64,000 nucleotides of DNA from Rahnella rivi. Its GTDB lineage: Bacteria > Pseudomonadota > Gammaproteobacteria > Enterobacterales > Enterobacteriaceae. Shown piece by piece: positions 1 to 7,565 of this stretch (positions are counted from its first letter, which is position 1; every line of letters starts with the position of its first letter). Under the pieces are notes generated by a model. It searched no databases. It had not been told where the DNA came from and worked only from the letters and a program-made list of their open reading frames with translations. Location: assembly GCF_019049655.1 (NCBI RefSeq), contig NZ_JAFMOX010000063.1, positions 62,001 to 126,000 of the forward strand. Reading direction: 5' to 3'. A program made the position numbers and the translations under genes.

Positions 1-126
1 CACCTGGGTAATAAAGATACTAAGCTCGAAATTATTATCCCGGCAGGGATGTCATTTAAACGTGCCATAAATGTCTGTACTTGTGACAGTGCGCGCGTTG
101 CCAGCTTCACCATTCAGGGGAAATGA
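1..126 (+). CDS. C-terminal end of an unrecognised protein (partial)
   Basis: Frame 1 is open from the first base to a TGA at 124-126 and gives the last 41 residues of a protein whose start lies outside the window. The tail alternates hydrophobic and polar residues, with a CTC motif and the ending ASFTIQGK, which suggests a beta-rich domain. I do not recognise the family. The frame could be a chance open frame, but its base composition is more gene-like than the AT-rich stretch that follows. Confidence 0.45.
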   Translation, partial: HLGNKDTKLEIIIPAGMSFKRAINVCTCDSARVASFTIQGK

Positions 127-1179
127 AGCGAACAGGTGAACCGAACGCTATAAAGGGTTAGTACAGTTTTATTGAGGTGTTTCACTGTGAAAGTGATCAA
201 CAGGCAAATACAGCTCAAACAGATGCAGAAGATAAAGGAATCAGAAGCTTCTTAAATCCGCAAACTGACGCACCCTATGAATAAAAACATGTTATTAAAA
301 ACAGTGTTGACACGGTACTAAAAATCCGTAAATTAAGCTTCAACAGCGATACGAAAGTGTATTTCTGTTAGTTTTAGAAAGATTGAATACGTTAGTTTAA
401 TAATTAATCTTGGTTAACGTAAGCTGTAGTATTAAATGTAAGTAGACGTACCTGATGTATAGTCTGAAATACATGTAGTTGTGTTAATTGTAGTAATAGT
501 TGTAGGCAAGTGTAATAAGTGTTAGTACAAACGCGATGATGTAAGGCTTTGTTTTTTATTAACTATGAGTTCGCGAAAGCAATGAGTGTCAGTAGTTTAA
601 CTATCGCGAAGGAAGTAAAGCCATGCATCAAAGAGTATATATCGCGAAGGGGAAATGTACGAGTTGAAGTAGTTTGGCCTGACTTGGTTTTGTGTTGGTA
701 TAAGTTGTCAGGTGGTTTTAAATCGATAAAGGAGGGAGTTATAGTTTTCAGTACCCAATGTTATCTGTAGTAACTTGTGCATTTAAAGCAGTACCAAATA
801 GCAGTAAAAAGTAACGAAGTATATTAATGTTAAATCTTAAGTTAGCAGTACCTTAAAAGCCCTGACTCGTACAGTCAGGGCTTTTATTGTTTATGCATCA
901 ATAATGGATTCCCCCTGCCCTCATCCTGTTTCAGTGCTTCGACAGCTTAATTATTCACCGAAAATTAATCCTTGCATAAAAAATCAAACCAGGTCTATTA
1001 TGACGGCATCGGTTTGGAACACAGACCTTATGAAAGCAGTTTTAGTAAAGCAGTCCTCATTTAAGCGTTATCCTAGATACCCTTCTTCATGAGCCTCCTC
1101 CTAAGTGCCCAATAAGTAAAACTCTGCAAAACAGGCCATCTTCGCTGCATAAGCGGCTCAAAAACGAAAGGAAGTATCT
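127..1179. other. Long AT-rich intergenic stretch with no convincing gene
   Basis: About 1 kb without a supportable coding region. The open frames at 549-770 and 904-1092 lack a ribosome binding site and do not resemble any family I know. Roughly 360-790 is poor in C on the plus strand and rich in G and T. A strong hairpin at 855-885 divides the stretch. The part after it is the leader of the cold-shock gene. Confidence 0.6.
855..885. terminator. Strong bidirectional hairpin terminator
   Basis: A perfect 13-bp inverted repeat (855-867 and 873-885, arm AAAAGCCCTGACT) with a 5-base loop. The arms begin with A and end with T runs, so it can work as an intrinsic terminator in either direction. 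No gene ends directly before it, which hints at an unannotated transcript upstream. Confidence 0.75.
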
Positions 1180-1392
1180 ATGTCTAACAAAATGACTGGT
1201 TTAGTAAAATGGTTTAACCCTGAAAAAGGCTTCGGCTTCATCACTCCTGAAGACGGCAGCAAGGACGTGTTCGTACACTTCTCCGCCATTCAGAGCAGCG
1301 ATTTTAAAACCTTAGACGAAGGCCAAAAAGTGGAGTTCTCTATCGAGAACGGCGCAAAAGGCCCTTCAGCTGCAAATGTTATCGCGCTGTAA
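1180..1392 (+). CDS. CspA-family cold-shock protein
   Basis: A 70-residue, single-domain OB-fold protein that binds single-stranded RNA and DNA in the cytoplasm and melts RNA structure. Both RNA-binding motifs are visible: KGFGFIT near residues 16-22 and DVFVHF near 29-34. Length and sequence fit the CspA/CspG/CspE group, but I cannot tell which paralogue it is. The start follows an AAGGAAG ribosome binding site at 1169-1175. The AT-rich stretch upstream is long enough for the extended 5' leader typical of cold-inducible csp genes. A terminator at 1463-1489 suggests a single-gene transcript. Confidence 0.93.
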   Translation: MSNKMTGLVKWFNPEKGFGFITPEDGSKDVFVHFSAIQSSDFKTLDEGQKVEFSIENGAKGPSAANVIAL

Positions 1393-1462
1393 TTGCCGAT
1401 AATTGCACTAACACTTACGGTAGCGATGAAGGCAACATCCTGAGCAGATAAGTGAAAGTGAT

Positions 1463-1489
1463 AAAAAACCCGCCCTGAGCGGGTTTTTT
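1463..1489 (+). terminator. Rho-independent terminator downstream of the cold-shock gene
   Basis: A CCCGC/GCGGG stem (1469-1473 and 1479-1483) is extended by pairing of flanking A and T runs and followed by six T. It lies 70 bp after the cold-shock stop codon. Confidence 0.85.
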
Positions 1490-1539
1490 CATTTTAAGGC
1501 CCGGTAAATACTCCAACAGCAGTAAAGAATGACGGTCGT

Positions 1540-1872
1540 TTACCCCAGCTGCTGGAGTGAAAAAATGAAGCCAAAGAGTGCGAAGCCAACAACCGATACT
1601 GTCAGCAGAGCCAAGAGTAATTTCCAACCAAACACCTTCCCTTCCACACAGTCAGCCTGATAACCCCGAACGATATTAATAATATTTTTTCCATGGTCAA
1701 CCTGGACAAGCGTCTGGAATCCACTCAATAACGTTTTCTGAAAGCACTGATCAGCAACGGCTGAAGCCGTGTCTTCACGGGAGACGGGACGCTGCGGCTT
1801 CAGGCAACTGTCTTGTGTGTGGCTATGAGACTGAGATTGGTGGTGAGTTAGCTTAGAGCGAGGAGCGGACAT
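1540..1872 (-). CDS. Possible small single-span membrane protein
   Basis: An open frame of 110 codons on the minus strand. Its first codons (MSAPRS) are only the translated arm of the repeat at 1856-1870, so the true start, if there is one, lies further in. The last 30 residues form one hydrophobic span (KLLLALLTVSVVGFALFGF), preceded by a charged and polar stretch. I do not recognise a family and see no good ribosome binding site. It may be a real small membrane gene, a remnant, or chance. The transmembrane stretch is the only positive sign. Confidence 0.3.
   Translation of the reverse strand: MSAPRSKLTHHQSQSHSHTQDSCLKPQRPVSREDTASAVADQCFQKTLLSGFQTLVQVDHGKNIINIVRGYQADCVEGKVFGWKLLLALLTVSVVGFALFGFIFSLQQLG
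1856..1870 (+). repeat. Repeat copy 1, right arm only
   Basis: The 15 bases are GAGCGAGGAGCGGAC, the right arm of the island-wide palindrome, followed by ATTT as in several other copies. No matching left arm lies in the preceding 350 bp, so this copy is a half site. Confidence 0.75.
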
Positions 1873-1976
1873 TTGAGTTATGTTAAAGCTTTAAAAACAT
1901 TCAGGCTTAATGATTGTTCATACATTAATTTATATATAATTCTAAATAGGGTTTTAAACTCTTTTGAGGTGACTTT

Positions 1977-2459
1977 GTGCGCATTCGTCCATCATCGCGA
2001 TTAATAATACTCTCGCCTGAAAATCACGTGCTGCTCTTTAACTTCGTTCATAAAGATGATGCTCTGAGTGGGAGATCCTACTGGGCAACCCCAGGTGGTG
2101 GGCTCGAACAAAATGAATCTTTCGAGCAGGCTGCTTTGCGTGAGTTACTTGAAGAAACAGGTCTGAAAAGAAGTACTACGGGACCGCAAATAGCATCCAG
2201 AACCTTCACAATGGTTTTGCCCAGTGGGGAGACTGTTCTTGCAGAAGAGCGTTTCTTTATTATCAATACAGATGAATCAGATATCGACAGATCTGGGTGG
2301 AGTAGTAACGAAAAGAAAGTCATTCGCGATCATTATTGGTGGACAATAGAAGAACTCAGATGTACCGATGAAACAATCTTCCCATTGGATTTGATCCGTA
2401 ACATTCTTGAAGGCAAGTTAACCGACTCGTTATCACATAACGCCTCGCAATGTCCTTAA
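1977..2459 (+). CDS. Nudix hydrolase
   Basis: A 160-residue protein of the Nudix family, which hydrolyses nucleoside diphosphates linked to another moiety, using Mg2+. The complete Nudix box is visible near residues 41-63: a G, five residues, E, seven residues, then RELLEETGL. The substrate cannot be read from the sequence. The start is a GTG 4 bp after the ribosome binding site GAGGTG (1966-1971). An AT-rich stretch with TATAAT at 1935-1940 could hold the promoter. The gene lies alone between the half repeat at 1856-1870 and the degenerate one at 2461-2484. Confidence 0.9.
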   Translation: MRIRPSSRLIILSPENHVLLFNFVHKDDALSGRSYWATPGGGLEQNESFEQAALRELLEETGLKRSTTGPQIASRTFTMVLPSGETVLAEERFFIINTDESDIDRSGWSSNEKKVIRDHYWWTIEELRCTDETIFPLDLIRNILEGKLTDSLSHNASQCP

Positions 2460-2460
2460 C

Positions 2461-2484
2461 GTTCGCTTTTGGCACTCGGGAGAC
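2461..2484 (+). repeat. Repeat copy 2, degenerate left arm
   Basis: GTTCGCTTTTGGCAC at 2461-2475 differs from the left-arm consensus by one or two bases and is followed by TCGGGAGAC, matching the inner arm. No right arm follows within the next 50 bp. It begins two bases after the Nudix stop codon. Confidence 0.7.
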
Positions 2485-2526
2485 GCTCAGGCTCAGCATG
2501 ATCAGAAAATGAAAAGGATATCGAAG

Positions 2527-2856
2527 ATGAAAACAGTCGAATTTCTGCTGTACACCCTAAAACCCGGCACCGGGAAAGACTTCCACAGAATCATGACGGA
2601 GGAGAGTGCTCCGCTTCACCGTTCAGCGGGTATGGATATTATTTCTTTTGGTATATCCGCACATGACAACGACGCATACTATCTGATCAGAGCTTATAAC
2701 AGCCTCTCCCAGCTCAAATCCTCTCAGGAATCTTTTTACAACAGTGAAGAATGGCGTCATGGCCCCCGGCAGGCCATTATCGATAGGATCAGCGTCAGCG
2801 TTAAATCGGTTCTCACGCTTCGCAACAGTGCAATTGAGAGTTTACGATCCAGTTAA
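2527..2856 (+). CDS. NIPSNAP-family protein
   Basis: A small ferredoxin-like alpha/beta protein of 109 residues. It resembles the NIPSNAP family, with the typical central part ending in YNSEEWRHGPR. Bacterial members are dimeric cytoplasmic proteins without a settled function and are related in fold to antibiotic-biosynthesis monooxygenases. I chose the ATG at 2527 because AAGGA (2514-2518) lies 8 bp upstream. An in-frame ATG at 2509 has no ribosome binding site. The nearest genes are a Nudix hydrolase and a Vat-type acetyltransferase, with no sign of a shared operon. Confidence 0.75.
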   Translation: MKTVEFLLYTLKPGTGKDFHRIMTEESAPLHRSAGMDIISFGISAHDNDAYYLIRAYNSLSQLKSSQESFYNSEEWRHGPRQAIIDRISVSVKSVLTLRNSAIESLRSS

Positions 2857-3147
2857 TCGTGCAGCTAAGTACAATATAGCCGCGCAATCGACATTTTTTA
2901 TTGCCTGCCATTAAATTCTCGCGCTATCTGGACACAACCCTCCGTCTGTTCAATACAGGCTGACCGCCCTCACAAAAAAATCTTTAACTAGAACTTTTTA
3001 ATACATGCCTGAGCTGTTCACCCGGTGCCTGCGGTATCTAACCGACAGCTATGCGCGTAAAGGGGCATATTATGCCTACGCTTAAAGGGTTACTGGCTTC
3101 ATGCTATATTCACTTTAAAGCAATAAAACGACTTTTTGGGAGAAATT

Positions 3148-3777
3148 ATGTACGGACCAGATCCCGCTGATACACATCCAATGCAGGGTTTTCCACAGGT
3201 TTGTTTCATCAAAAACACCGTGACAAATCCCAACATCATTATCGGTGATTTTACTTATTATGATGACCCAGAGGACTCGCAAAACTTCGAGCGTAATGTT
3301 CTCTATCACTTTCCATTTATTGGTGACAAGCTGATCATCGGTAAGTTTTGCGCGATAGCAAAAGGTGTTCAGTTCATTATGAATGGAGCTAATCACAAAA
3401 TTGATGGCTTCTCTACTTTTCCGTTTTATATCTTCGGAAACGGATGGGAAAAAAGCATGCCTCAACCCGGTGATTTACCCTACAAAGGTGATACGGTGAT
3501 TGGTAATGATGTATGGATAGGTTATCAGGCGATGATTATGCCAGGCGTTAAGATCGGCAATGGAGCTATAATTTCAACGCGTTCCGTGGTTACTTCAGAT
3601 GTCCCTCCATATACAGTTGTGGGCGGCAATCCCGCAAGAGTAATTAAGAAACGTTTTACTGATGATATTATTCTAGCTCTGGAAAAATTGGCGTGGTGGG
3701 ACTGGCCTGTAGAACAAATTACACGAAAACTTACGGCAATAACGTCCGCTAATATTAAAGCATTGCTCGATGAATAG
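3148..3777 (+). CDS. Vat-type streptogramin A / xenobiotic O-acetyltransferase
   Basis: A 209-residue left-handed beta-helix acetyltransferase. Vat enzymes move acetyl from acetyl-CoA to the hydroxyl of streptogramin A antibiotics in the cytoplasm and act as trimers. The sequence follows remembered Vat proteins closely: the N-terminal GPDP...HPM...QVCFIK pattern, IMNGANH with the catalytic His at residue 83, FGNGWEK, KGDTVIGNDVWIG and GGNPARVIKKRF. It fits Vat better than CatB. The ATG at 3148 follows GGGAGA at 3138-3143. A palindrome (GGCATA-T-TATGCC) lies at 3064-3076 upstream. The actual substrate is uncertain. Twenty-seven bases after the stop the sequence joins a truncated copy of an island gene. 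Confidence 0.88.
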   Translation: MYGPDPADTHPMQGFPQVCFIKNTVTNPNIIIGDFTYYDDPEDSQNFERNVLYHFPFIGDKLIIGKFCAIAKGVQFIMNGANHKIDGFSTFPFYIFGNGWEKSMPQPGDLPYKGDTVIGNDVWIGYQAMIMPGVKIGNGAIISTRSVVTSDVPPYTVVGGNPARVIKKRFTDDIILALEKLAWWDWPVEQITRKLTAITSANIKALLDE

Positions 3778-3804
3778 ATTTTGCCGTTTGGCCTTTCCAT
3801 ATCA

Positions 3805-4063
3805 AAATGATGACTTGCGCATCGAGTCGGAGCAACTGCGCTACCGAAAATTGATCAAATGGCCCCGACTATACAGCCTCATGGATTTTCCCCTGCTGGC
3901 TGGGCAACTTGAGCAATGCCTGGATATGCGCTTCCTGCGGCATGCCAATTTCGGAGCGCGCTTGCTCGAACCCGAGGCGCTGTCGTGCAATTCCAAAATC
4001 CGTCAATGGTTAGCGCCCTGCGCCGACACTTTTGGATGGAACAGAAAAATGCAGCCGGAGTAG
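3805..4063 (+). pseudogene. Truncated copy A of the ~165-codon island gene
   Basis: From 3805 the DNA is nearly identical to 22208-22466 inside the intact copy B. It carries the last 85 codons, from NDDLRIESEQ to the identical end GWNRKMQPE. The first half is missing: the join follows the stop codon of the acetyltransferase gene. The similarity continues past the stop codon to about 4186, the edge of a repeat, just as downstream of copy B. A frame open from an ATG at 3770 reads through, but its first 12 codons are junction sequence. I take it as the remnant left by an insertion or deletion that brought in the vat-like gene. Confidence 0.8.
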
Positions 4064-4186
4064 CGAGTACGGCGAAGCACCCTCATTTATCTCGACAAAT
4101 TCCAGAAAACTTCTAATGAAGATGCCCTATTTTCCTGGACGGTTAAGAGTCAGATTTGGAGTGACCAGAGTCTTAATACTGGTGAT

Positions 4187-4239
4187 GTCCGCTGTTGGCA
4201 CTAACCATGGAAAATGTCGGCTGTGAGCGAGGAGCGGAC
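4187..4239 (+). repeat. Repeat copy 3, full but short palindrome
   Basis: The left arm GTCCGCTGTTGGCAC and the right arm GAGCGAGGAGCGGAC enclose 23 bp. The centre contains GTCGGCTGT, the partner of the inner arm. At 53 bp it is the shortest full copy. It follows the tail of truncated copy A, the same arrangement as copy B with the repeat at 22590. Confidence 0.85.
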
Positions 4240-4472
4240 ATTCGCAGTTTTCCTACAATAGATACAGGCTTGTAACGCAGTCGCGTAGTTATCAACAGGG
4301 AGCAGTTAACCTGTACAGCTGTCGCTGTGAATGAATCGTAAATATATTTTTCAGACCGCACTTAATTGTGCTTTTTTTTCCTGAAAAAATCCCATCGCAC
4401 TTATCGTGAAGAAATAAAACAGGTATTTTAGAAAGTTGGATGCTAAATTTTCAAAACCCAGCAGGTAATCTC

Positions 4473-4910
4473 ATGATCTTAAGTGTTAATCACGTCGGTT
4501 TTTCAGTTAAAAATATTGAAGACTCATTATTTTTCTGGACTCATATTCTTGGAGGGGAGTTATTACGCGAAGGGAAAATGTCTGGACCTATTATTGATGA
4601 AGTGACAGGCGCAAGGGGAGCTGATGTACGAATGGCTTTGCTTGAACTGGCTGGTATTAAAATTGAATTACTGCAATACAATAACATTGAACAGCCAGAA
4701 GAGCCTTCAGCACCCTACATCCCTGGCTACGCTCACCTTGCGTTTAATGTAGAGGATCTTAATACGCTCTTGAGCAAAGTATCGGACTACGGCTGGAAGA
4801 CGCCGGGTAAACCTCAGACAGTCTTGTCAGGACCCATGCAGGGAACCAGAGTAATATATTTACAAAGCCCCGATGGTCAGACGCTTGAGTTGATGGAACG
4901 CAGTCAATGA
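4473..4910 (+). CDS. VOC-superfamily protein (glyoxalase / methylmalonyl-CoA epimerase type)
   Basis: A 145-residue, two-module vicinal-oxygen-chelate protein. The expected metal ligands can be seen: His in NHVGFSV near the N-terminus, His in YAHLAFNV and Glu in TLELMERS near the C-terminus. The arrangement is closest to methylmalonyl-CoA epimerases and lactoylglutathione-lyase-like proteins. Members also include resistance proteins that bind or modify drugs, so the substrate is open. I prefer the ATG at 4473, which has AGGT 6 bp upstream. An in-frame ATG at 4440 would add 11 residues. The gene stands alone between repeats 3 and 4. Confidence 0.82.
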   Translation: MILSVNHVGFSVKNIEDSLFFWTHILGGELLREGKMSGPIIDEVTGARGADVRMALLELAGIKIELLQYNNIEQPEEPSAPYIPGYAHLAFNVEDLNTLLSKVSDYGWKTPGKPQTVLSGPMQGTRVIYLQSPDGQTLELMERSQ

Positions 4911-4963
4911 AGTCCACATGTTATGACCCGTTACCTTCTTAATAAAACAGTGATGTTTGCAAA

Positions 4964-5029
4964 GTCCGCTTATGGCACACAGCAGACAAACACCTGACGC
5001 TGAAGGTCTGCTGACAGCGAAAAGCGGAA
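4964..5029 (+). repeat. Repeat copy 4, full palindrome
   Basis: The left arm is GTCCGCTTATGGCAC and the inner arm ACAGCAGAC. The inner partner GGTCTGCTG and the right arm ACAGCGAAAAGCGGA close the hairpin. About 66 bp, 54 bp after the VOC gene. Confidence 0.85.
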
Positions 5030-5197
5030 GCCAAATTGCTTTCCTTTGCGGGTCGGGGGTGCCAACAAAGCTCGGCAACATTCAGGTAACAATTTTGTTG
5101 AATCCGGTAAATCTCAGTGCTAAAACAAAAGAGAAGTTTTTTACGATTCGTTGTGTTTCCTGTTCCCGATACCCAACCCATAAGAGAAAGTCAGAAA

Positions 5198-5281
5198 ATG
5201 ATTAAGTCAGTTCATACAGCGACAACCGTTACCACCACCGGAACTTTCGGCGGCGTGGGCGTATCTGTGACTGGCTCCTGA
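5198..5281 (+). CDS. Possible 27-residue small protein, Thr/Val/Gly-rich
   Basis: A short frame from ATG at 5198 to TGA at 5279-5281 encodes MIKSVHTATTVTTTG followed by TFGGVGVSVTGS. Its low-complexity Thr/Val/Gly content is unusual for a random frame. The purine-rich AAGAGAAAG lies 8-16 bases before the ATG and could serve as ribosome binding site. A small GC hairpin follows at about 5298-5318, then the isochorismatase-like gene at 5362. It could be a leader peptide, a small secreted peptide or chance. I do not recognise it. Confidence 0.35.
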   Translation: MIKSVHTATTVTTTGTFGGVGVSVTGS

Positions 5282-5361
5282 CAAAACAGACTCTGACTCC
5301 CCGCCAAACCGGACGGGGAAGAAAATTTCTCCGTTCATGACTTACTGAATGGAGATACATC

Positions 5362-5907
5362 ATGATTTCATCTGAAAATGCGCTTTTAGTTATCGATATG
5401 CAGCAGGGACTTTTCCGTGGCCCCGCCTCACCGTATTTTGCAGACAGGGTTCTGTCTAACATCTGCTTGCTGATTGAAAAAGCGAGGCAGGCTAAGGTGC
5501 CCGTATTTTTTGCCCGCCACACCGGACCTGATGATTCTCACTTCTCTGAGCAAAGTCCGTTGACGCAACTGATACCCGAAATGAATTTGTACGCTGAGCA
5601 CGATGTCGTGTTTATCAAAAAGCACCCCAACTGTTTCCGGGGTACGAACCTGCAGCATCAGCTCAGCCAGCGAGGCATTAAGGAACTGGTTATCGCCGGG
5701 ATGAAAACAGAATTCTGTGTGGACACTACCTGCCGCGCAGCACCGGAACTGGGATTCAGTACCGTGCTGATTTCAGATGCGCACACGACAATGGATAACA
5801 ATTACCTGTCCGCAAATGAAATCATCAGCCACCATAACGTCACACTAGCTGGCCCGTTTGTGTCGCTCGCGACAGCAGCTGACTGGGCCTTTCACTCTGA
5901 GAAATGA
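5362..5907 (+). CDS. Isochorismatase-like cysteine hydrolase
   Basis: A 181-residue alpha/beta hydrolase of the isochorismatase-like superfamily, whose cytoplasmic members cleave amide or ether bonds (nicotinamidase, isochorismatase, ureidoacrylate and biuret hydrolases). The catalytic triad is visible: Asp12 in LLVIDMQ, Lys86 in FIKKHPN and Cys119 in MKTEFCVDTTCR. A ribosome binding site, ATGGAGA, lies about 8 bp before the ATG. The specific substrate is unknown. The gene forms a single-gene unit between repeats 4 and 5, with a GC hairpin just after the stop codon. Confidence 0.9.
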   Translation: MISSENALLVIDMQQGLFRGPASPYFADRVLSNICLLIEKARQAKVPVFFARHTGPDDSHFSEQSPLTQLIPEMNLYAEHDVVFIKKHPNCFRGTNLQHQLSQRGIKELVIAGMKTEFCVDTTCRAAPELGFSTVLISDAHTTMDNNYLSANEIISHHNVTLAGPFVSLATAADWAFHSEK

Positions 5908-5918
5908 GTTGGACTGAG

Positions 5919-5937
5919 AGCCGCCCTCAGGGCGGCT
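5919..5937 (+). terminator. GC hairpin downstream of the isochorismatase-like gene
   Basis: An 8-bp stem (AGCCGCCC and GGGCGGCT) with a 3-base loop starts 12 bp after the stop codon. There is no T run, so it may act as a terminator only weakly or protect the 3' end. Confidence 0.55.
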
Positions 5938-5949
5938 AAGGTGTTTGAA

Positions 5950-6015
5950 GTCCGCTCCTGGCACAGTGCTGTCCACTAGAGGAACTCGTACAGCAGCTAA
6001 GAGCGAAAAGCGGAC
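5950..6015 (+). repeat. Repeat copy 5, full palindrome
   Basis: The left arm is GTCCGCTCCTGGCAC and the right arm GAGCGAAAAGCGGAC. The inner part holds GTGCTGTCC and CAGCAGCTAA, which pair partly. 66 bp. Confidence 0.88.
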
Positions 6016-6181
6016 GTCGTGACTTGTAATCTGAAATGGTGAACAAAGTTGGAGCGTGCAAATGGAAAAGAGCACCTCAGCGCTCTCCTGTTACCCTTTA
6101 ACTACATGAATTCTATTCCCAACTTGCGGAGTCAGACAGACTTCAAAAACCAGTCAGGCACGCAAATCAGTTCTGGCGATT

Positions 6182-6874
6182 TCAGAGCTGCTCGCTGATG
6201 AGAACAGTATGACAATGCGCACCCGGCATCATTTTTTCCAGGCCATCAGTCAGCATCCTGCCGGCAGCATGCAGATCTTCCAGCGGCATTTGCGGCAGAC
6301 TCTCAAGGATGAACCACATTCTGCTATCTGCCACGCTCAGGCGTGTCCGAATGCCCTGTCGCCAGTTCCACCGGCGGCAAGTTACGCCAGTATCATCACG
6401 CCAGATAACTTCACCCGCGTCCGGTGACTCGCTTCCCGGCTGGCCGTCCTTCATGGTGTCAAAGATTTCTGTACCTTCTGCAACCACCAGCCGTGGCCTT
6501 CCTGTGTATGCCGCAACGTTTTCTCCGCCAACTGGAACGGCATATCGGATGCTGACGGCGTTATACAGATCGACCACCGGATCGAGAGAGGCCATCGTGC
6601 CATCTTTAAGAACCCGCTTGCGCAAAGCTTCCGCTGAACAGGGTGTTCGTTTTGGTTTTGCCCCAAAGGCGCGAAATACCTCCGCCCATGCGTTCAGGTG
6701 CGCCTCTGCCCAGGCAGGCTGCCCTGCCTGAACTGACTCGCAGGCTTCCCGCAGCGCGACTTCTCCAACCCGTTCATCAGCCACGGGTGTAGCTTCCACG
6801 CTGATACTAAGTGCACGAAATCCTGGTGCGATGCGGTAAATTTCGGAGCTGATTGACGTTGACACGGCTGGCAT
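6182..6874 (-). CDS. B3/4 tRNA-binding-domain protein
   Basis: A 230-residue protein with a stand-alone B3/B4 domain, the module that performs editing in the beta subunit of phenylalanyl-tRNA synthetase. Stand-alone versions are thought to clear mischarged tRNA or bind amino-acid-like ligands. Family signatures include TPCSAEALRKR, LDPVVDLYNAVSIRYAVPVG and GEVIWRDDTGVTCRRWNWRQ. The start at 6874 has AGGA 8 bp upstream. Upstream in-frame ATGs would overlap the divergent regulator gene. Only 43 bp separate it from the XRE-cupin gene, so the regulator probably controls this gene. Confidence 0.85.
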   Translation of the reverse strand: MPAVSTSISSEIYRIAPGFRALSISVEATPVADERVGEVALREACESVQAGQPAWAEAHLNAWAEVFRAFGAKPKRTPCSAEALRKRVLKDGTMASLDPVVDLYNAVSIRYAVPVGGENVAAYTGRPRLVVAEGTEIFDTMKDGQPGSESPDAGEVIWRDDTGVTCRRWNWRQGIRTRLSVADSRMWFILESLPQMPLEDLHAAGRMLTDGLEKMMPGAHCHTVLISEQL

Positions 6875-6917
6875 ATGATAATCCTGTAATGACTGATTTA
6901 TTACATGATAATGACCG

Positions 6918-7514
6918 ATGACCAAAAAAGTCAACATAACGACCGACGCCGATGCAGCCAGGGTAAACAAGGCCGTTTCCGCGCACGTAAAGCTCTACCG
7001 CAGCCAGAAAAAAATGTCGCTTGATGAGCTTTCCCGCCGTTCAGGCGTTAGTAAGGGAATGCTGGTAGAGATAGAAGGATGTAGGGCCAACCCCAGCATT
7101 GCACTACTCTGCCGCCTGGCGTCTGCTATGAACGTATCGGTGGCCGATTTTGTTAATGTCGCCGGTAAGCCCGCCGTTCATCTTATTGATTCTCGTGATA
7201 TCCCGGTGCTCTGGAAAGGAGAAAAGGGTGGCAGTGCGCGATTGCTGGCCGGTACCAGCGGACCGGACATGGTCGAACTTTGGGAGTGGACGCTTTACCC
7301 AGGGGAAAACTTTGAATCTCCCGGACATCCAGAAGGCACCAGCGAACTGCTCCATGTCGCAAAAGGGATCCTGACACTCGTCGTCGGCGACACTACTTAC
7401 GTGATTAACCAGGGAAGTGCAGCCGTTGCGAGAACGGATGCGCCGCATGCCTACATGAACAACGACGCTGGCGTGGCCGTGTTTACCATGACGGTGAACG
7501 AGAAAGGCCGCTGA
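6918..7514 (+). CDS. XRE-family regulator with C-terminal cupin domain
   Basis: A 198-residue cytoplasmic DNA-binding regulator. The HTH lies at about residues 25-75, with the pattern SLDELSRRSGVSKGMLVEIE. A small cupin domain, typical ligand sensor of this class, fills about 115-195 (ESPGHPEGTSELLHV, YVINQGSAAV, PHAYMNND). It is transcribed away from the B3/4-domain gene with 43 bp between start codons, so it most likely regulates that gene and itself. The same arrangement recurs at 20563-21714, where a similar regulator faces an acetyltransferase. It ends 9 bp before the repeat that carries the recombinase. Confidence 0.88.
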   Translation: MTKKVNITTDADAARVNKAVSAHVKLYRSQKKMSLDELSRRSGVSKGMLVEIEGCRANPSIALLCRLASAMNVSVADFVNVAGKPAVHLIDSRDIPVLWKGEKGGSARLLAGTSGPDMVELWEWTLYPGENFESPGHPEGTSELLHVAKGILTLVVGDTTYVINQGSAAVARTDAPHAYMNNDAGVAVFTMTVNEKGR

Positions 7515-7565
7515 AAATTCAGTGTCCGCTTCTGGCACAGGGCTGCTGTTGCAGCCCCGACAATC

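Noticed and set aside
549..770. 73-codon open frame as a gene
   Set aside because: No ribosome binding site and no family resemblance, and it lies in a C-poor stretch that leaves long frames open by chance.
7104..7538. 144-codon minus-strand frame opposite the XRE-cupin gene
   Set aside because: The plus-strand HTH and cupin domains are clear; the reverse frame shows no family features.
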